Part shown: piece by piece, positions 61,802 to 64,000 of the stretch
Layout: each line of letters opens with the position of its first letter
Position numbering within the stretch: the first letter of the stretch is position 1
Assembly (NCBI GenBank): GCA_023439305.1
Contig: JAEXOO010000006.1
Coordinates: 3,666-67,665 of the forward strand
Reading direction: 5' to 3'
DNA length: 64,000 nt
DNA from: Pseudomonadota bacterium
Lineage (GTDB): Bacteria > Pseudomonadota > Gammaproteobacteria > Burkholderiales > Burkholderiaceae_B
The notes under the pieces: generated by a model
Told to the model about the DNA's origin: nothing
Databases searched by the model: none
Seen by the model: the letters and a program-made list of their open reading frames with translations, nothing else
Made by a program: the position numbers and the translations under genes

Positions 61802-63310
61802 ATGTCGAACGATTACCTAAAGCGAATACTCACCTCGAAAGTGTACGACATTGCCGTCGAAACACCTCTGGAACCCGCTCCCCAGGTATCGGCTCGAATT
61901 AGCAATACGGTGCTGCTCAAGCGCGAAGATTATCAACCTGTCTTCAGCTTCAAATTGCGCGGCGCCTACAACAAGATGGCCAATCTGTCGGCGGCCGAGC
62001 TCAAGCGCGGCGTGCTGGCTGCCTCGGCGGGCAACCATGCCCAGGGCGTGGCCATGTCGGCCCGCAAGCTGGGCTGCCGCGCGGTCATCGTCATGCCTAC
62101 CACCACGCCGCAGGTCAAGATCGATGGCGTGCGCAATCTGGGTGGTGAAGTCGTGCTGGCGGGCGACAGTTATTCGGACGCCTATGACCACGCCATGGCG
62201 CTCCAGAAAGCCGAAGGCCTGACCTTTGTCCATCCGTTTGATGATCCCGATGTCATTGCCGGCCAGGGAACCATAGGCATGGAGATTCTACGTCAGCACT
62301 CCGGCCCGATCGAGGCGATCTTCGTGGCCATCGGCGGCGGTGGCCTGGCGGCTGGCGTGTCGGCCTACATCAAGGCCTTGCGTCCGGAAATCAAGGTCAT
62401 CGGCGTGCAGACCGAAGACTCTTGCGCCATGGTACGCAGCATCAAGACAGGTCGACGCGTGAATCTGTCTGACGTGGGCTTGTTTTCGGACGGAACTGCG
62501 GTCAAACAGGTGGGTTCTGAAACCTTCCGTCTGGTGCGCCAATATGTGGACGACTTCGTTGTGGTCGATACCGATGCGGTCTGCGCCGCCATCAAGGATG
62601 TGTTCCAGGCATCGCGCAGCGTGCTTGAGCCCGCAGGCGCGCTGGCCTTGGCTGGCGCCAAGCGTTATGCGGCGCAGCACAAGCTAAAGAATAAAACCCT
62701 GATCGCGGTCACTTCGGGCGCGAACATGAATTTCGATCGCATGCGCATGGTGGCCGAGCGCGCCGACGTGGGCGAGGCCCGCGAAGCGTTGTTCGCCCTG
62801 ACCATCCCGGAGCGCAAGGGCAGCTTCCGTCGTCTGTGCGATGCGCTGGGCACTCGTTCGGTCACGGAGTTCAACTACCGTATGTCCAACCCTGAACAGG
62901 CGCACGTTTTTGTGGGCATGTCGATTTCTTCCGAGGCGGAAATCGGCAAACTGGAAGAGCGTTTCCTGAAAAAAGGTTTTGGCACCCAGAACCTGACCGG
63001 CAACGAACTGGCCAAGACCCACTTGCGCTACATGGTGGGGGGCACGTCCAGCGAAGCCACCAACGAAATGCTGCTGCGCTTCGAATTCCCCGAACGTCCC
63101 GGCGCCCTGCGCAAGTTCCTGAGCAGCATGAACCAGGACTGGAACATCAGTCTTTTCCATTATCGAAACCAAGGCGACGACTACGGCCGCATCCTGATCG
63201 GCATACAGGTGCCACCAACGGACAAGAAGGAATTCAAGACCTTTTTGGATACCTTGGGCTATCCGTACTGGAACGAAACCGAGAATCCGGCCTACAAGCT
63301 GTTTCTGTAG
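61802..63310 (+). CDS. ilvA: Threonine ammonia-lyase, biosynthetic
   Basis: PLP enzyme of 502 aa converting threonine to 2-oxobutanoate, first committed step of isoleucine synthesis. The Schiff-base Lys51 is in FSFKLRGAYN, with SAGNHAQG and the PLP-phosphate loop AIGGGGLAAG near 177-186. Two ACT-like regulatory domains occupy about 330-502 (TIPERKGSFRRLCDALG and FEFPERPGALRKFLSSM), so it is the long isoleucine-inhibited form rather than the catabolic TdcB. It is a single gene with its own terminator. Confidence 0.97.
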   Translation: MSNDYLKRILTSKVYDIAVETPLEPAPQVSARISNTVLLKREDYQPVFSFKLRGAYNKMANLSAAELKRGVLAASAGNHAQGVAMSARKLGCRAVIVMPTTTPQVKIDGVRNLGGEVVLAGDSYSDAYDHAMALQKAEGLTFVHPFDDPDVIAGQGTIGMEILRQHSGPIEAIFVAIGGGGLAAGVSAYIKALRPEIKVIGVQTEDSCAMVRSIKTGRRVNLSDVGLFSDGTAVKQVGSETFRLVRQYVDDFVVVDTDAVCAAIKDVFQASRSVLEPAGALALAGAKRYAAQHKLKNKTLIAVTSGANMNFDRMRMVAERADVGEAREALFALTIPERKGSFRRLCDALGTRSVTEFNYRMSNPEQAHVFVGMSISSEAEIGKLEERFLKKGFGTQNLTGNELAKTHLRYMVGGTSSEATNEMLLRFEFPERPGALRKFLSSMNQDWNISLFHYRNQGDDYGRILIGIQVPPTDKKEFKTFLDTLGYPYWNETENPAYKLFL

Positions 63311-63330
63311 TCCCTGCTAGCGATAGTTGA

Positions 63331-63357
63331 AAGCCCCGGCGTGCCGGGGCTTTTTTC
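63331..63357 (+). terminator. Rho-independent terminator of ilvA
   Basis: AAGCCCCGGC (63331-63340) and GCCGGGGCTT (63343-63352), with a minimal loop, followed by a T run to 63356. Confidence 0.93.
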
Positions 63358-63365
63358 ATTAAGGG

Positions 63366-64000
63366 TCAGGAATCGAATACTTCTGGCAGCGTCTTTGCGG
63401 CCAGAAGTTTCAGGCTCCAATGCAGCAGATCGGCTCCGTCTGCTTGTTCGAGGCGGTGCTGGGTGTCGAGGTCCAAGGGGCCGAAGCGGTGTTGTAGTTG
63501 TTGTTGCAGGATGCCTTGCTCGCCGGCGCGCCTGCCCTGCTCAATGCCTTGCTCTCGCCCTTGCTCTCGCCCTTGCTCCAGTCCCTGTTCCATTCCCTGT
63601 TCCATTCCTTTGGCCAAGCCCTGTTTCATCCAGCGCAGTTCCCAGTTTCGCTCTTCGTAATTGATCATGGCATCGATGTCCTCGAAAGAATGGATCAGCG
63701 GGGTATCCCCGTGGGGCAGGTGCAGGGGCAGCACGACGTGCTGGACCCAGCTGCTGAGCAGTCGGCGCAGGCGCGCGTGCTCGACCGGGTGGGTCTGCAT
63801 GGCAATAGTGTGCAGACACTGGCGCAGTTCGTCCATGCTGTTCAGGTGCTGCAAGCGGAAGATAGGGGTGATGAGCGCATCGGGCGGCAGGGACTGATTC
63901 AGAAGCAGTTGTTTTTGCTCAATCAGCAGGAAGGCCTGCCCTGGGTTGTAGCGTTGAAGCCACGGCGGCGTATCGGCCTGCAGGGTCTGGATATCGGTGG
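63366..64000 (-). CDS. Rpn-family recombination-promoting nuclease/putative transposase (5' end outside window)
   Basis: The frame is open on the minus strand to the window edge, so the start and the PD-(D/E)XK nuclease core lie beyond 64000. The visible part begins Q-R-Y-N-P-G-Q-A-F-L-L-I-E-Q-K-Q and continues with a mid-region typical of Rpn/YhgA-like proteins. A low-complexity helix of repeated G-x-E-Q units (GMEQ, GLEQ, GREQ, GIEQ) and a short C-terminal helical domain (HRFGPLDLDTQHRLEQAD, DUF4351-like) follow. Family members promote recombination or act in phage defence and often vary in copy number. It is convergent with ilvA. Confidence 0.8.
   Translation of the reverse strand, partial: TDIQTLQADTPPWLQRYNPGQAFLLIEQKQLLLNQSLPPDALITPIFRLQHLNSMDELRQCLHTIAMQTHPVEHARLRRLLSSWVQHVVLPLHLPHGDTPLIHSFEDIDAMINYEERNWELRWMKQGLAKGMEQGMEQGLEQGREQGREQGIEQGRRAGEQGILQQQLQHRFGPLDLDTQHRLEQADGADLLHWSLKLLAAKTLPEVFDS
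63534..63612. repeat. 12-bp tandem repeats inside the Rpn-family gene
   Basis: About six degenerate 12-bp units such as GCCCTTGCTCTC and TTCCCTGTTCCA encode successive four-residue G-x-E-Q repeats. Because each unit is four codons, gain or loss by slippage would keep the frame. Confidence 0.75.

Overview
The window reads as ordinary chromosome of a betaproteobacterium of the order Burkholderiales, most likely family Alcaligenaceae (Alcaligenes or a close relative). The pointers are an MaiA-type maleate isomerase, a Bug/TctC orphan binding protein, the blocks rsmB-DUF4390-NtrY and gpsA-secB-grxC-rhodanese-gpmA-envC-ctpA-moeB, HPr kinase beside ptsN and rapZ, and a G+C-rich codon choice. This placement is inference from gene content; I see no rRNA or tRNA in the window, and no complete transposon, prophage or CRISPR array.

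Layout. 1-2302: 3' end of livM, then livG and livF (branched-chain or aromatic amino acid ABC uptake). 2339-7032: a small catabolic and regulatory region with a flavin monooxygenase, a DUF2236 oxygenase-like protein and a TetR regulator in one operon, facing a LysR regulator and a maleate isomerase. 7157-10077: rimO, gamma-carbonic anhydrase and galE on the minus strand. 10235-15275: rsmB, a DUF4390 protein, an NtrY-like kinase and a REC-Fis regulator. 15450-17516: type II sulfide:quinone reductase facing a lumazine synthase gene with an FMN riboswitch in its leader. 17553-21685: a two-component system divergent from a TonB-dependent receptor. 21691-25025: bioC, comF, trmL and a Bug protein. 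25130-33933: gpsA-secB-grxC-rhodanese (minus), gpmA-envC and ctpA-moeB (plus), HAD-argB (minus). 34009-37333: tlpA-dolP-diaA-yraN (minus) divergent from rsmI. 37401-45169: a long minus-strand envelope block, kdsD-kdsC-lptC-lptA-lptB-hpf-ptsN-hprK-rapZ-rlpA. 45295-52175: a GbsR/MarR regulator followed by cydA-cydB-cydX-cydD-cydC. 52335-53219: apt and then a large nested palindrome. 53279-60950: a subtilisin autotransporter, a PNPOx-like protein and a giant FAD/Fe-S dehydrogenase. 61087-64000: a YqaA-type membrane protein, ilvA and a truncated Rpn-family gene.

How it fits together. Much of the window is envelope biogenesis: Kdo synthesis and LPS transport (kdsD, kdsC, lptCAB), septal wall processing (envC, ctpA, rlpA), outer-membrane quality (dolP) and amino-sugar control (rapZ). 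A second theme is quinone-linked respiration and redox (cydABX with its CydDC exporter, SQR, the GlcD/GlcF-like dehydrogenase, TlpA, glutaredoxin, rhodanese).

The items I would look at first are: the roughly 290-bp concentric inverted repeat at 52931-53219; a perfect 18-bp palindrome in front of the GbsR-like regulator that heads the cyd operon; the absence of rpoN from its usual place between lptB and hpf, together with an NtrX-position regulator that lacks the sigma-54-activating AAA+ domain; a possible leaderless ptsN; and the monooxygenase/DUF2236/TetR cassette of unknown substrate.
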